The notes under the pieces: generated by a model | The model's input: only the letters and a program-made list of their open reading frames with translations | The model's database searches: none | Told to the model about the DNA's origin: nothing | Program-made: the position numbers and the translations under genes | Shown here: in pieces, positions 63,851-64,000 of the stretch | How the letters are laid out: the number at the start of each line of letters is the position of its first letter | How positions within the stretch are numbered: the first letter of the stretch is position 1 | Assembly: GCF_000283155.1 (NCBI RefSeq) | Contig: NW_004454160.1 | Coordinates: forward strand, 10,550,555 to 10,614,554 | Source: Ceratotherium simum simum | Taxonomy: Eukaryota; Chordata; Mammalia; Perissodactyla; Rhinocerotidae | Reading direction: 5' to 3' | Length of the DNA: 64,000 nt

Positions 63851-64000
63851 ATCTTTTTTTTTTTTTTTTTTTTTCGTGGGTATATATTTGTTTATTGCAG
63901 TAACATTGGTTTATAACATTGGATAAATTTCAGGTGTACATCATTGTACTTCTATTTCTGCATAGATTACATCATGTTCACCACCAAAATACTAATTACA
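63851..64000 (-). mobile_element. Inverted L1 3' end, cut by window edge
   Basis: A poly-T run of about 20 is followed by gtgggtatatatttgtttat, 'ttataacattggataaattt' and caggtgtacatcattgtact, the complement of a laurasiatherian-type L1 3' UTR. Confidence 0.6.

Overview
This window is mammalian nuclear DNA, most likely from an odd-toed ungulate and probably an equid. The main clue is about twelve copies of a tRNA-headed SINE whose head reads like ggccggccccgtggcttagc and carries the pol III B box ggttcgga. These match the ERE1/ERE2 families known from horse and other perissodactyls. The rest fits an ordinary mammalian locus: L1, L2, MIR and hAT-Charlie debris, CA/GT microsatellites, one CpG island, and one multi-exon gene with GT-AG introns.

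The gene is AHCYL1 (IRBIT, S-adenosylhomocysteine hydrolase-like protein 1) on the minus strand. All 17 exons are present and can be joined at canonical splice sites into a 1,593-nt reading frame (530 codons plus stop). Exon 1 and the CpG-island promoter lie at about 50.8-51.5 kb. Intron 1 is about 23 kb. Exons 2-16 run from 27.6 kb down to 15.5 kb. A terminal exon with seven coding nucleotides and a roughly 2-kb 3' UTR ends at a poly(A) signal near 12.94 kb. No inactivating change was seen.

Layout: 1-200 is an old LTR-like fragment. 200-7,550 is a near full-length, dead L1 on the plus strand with four SINEs nested in it. 7,800-12,900 is intergenic DNA with MIR, hAT, SINE and old L1 pieces. 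12,915-51,400 is AHCYL1. 51,550-64,000 is upstream intergenic DNA with L2/MIR relics and a GT repeat, ending in a cluster of L1 fragments in both orientations. In human, AHCYL1 lies at 1p13.3 between CSF1 (upstream) and STRIP1 (downstream). By synteny the right edge faces CSF1 and the left edge faces STRIP1, but neither gene reaches into this window.

The window holds no evident new multi-gene system. The observations most worth checking concern AHCYL1 RNA processing: a tandem NAGNAG acceptor beside the PP1-docking motif, a last exon that supplies only the final tyrosine while the retained intron stops one codon earlier, and a 5' leader open in frame without AUG. Further points are promoter CRE and CTCF-like sites, a composite SINE, and SINE insertions with clean target-site duplications.
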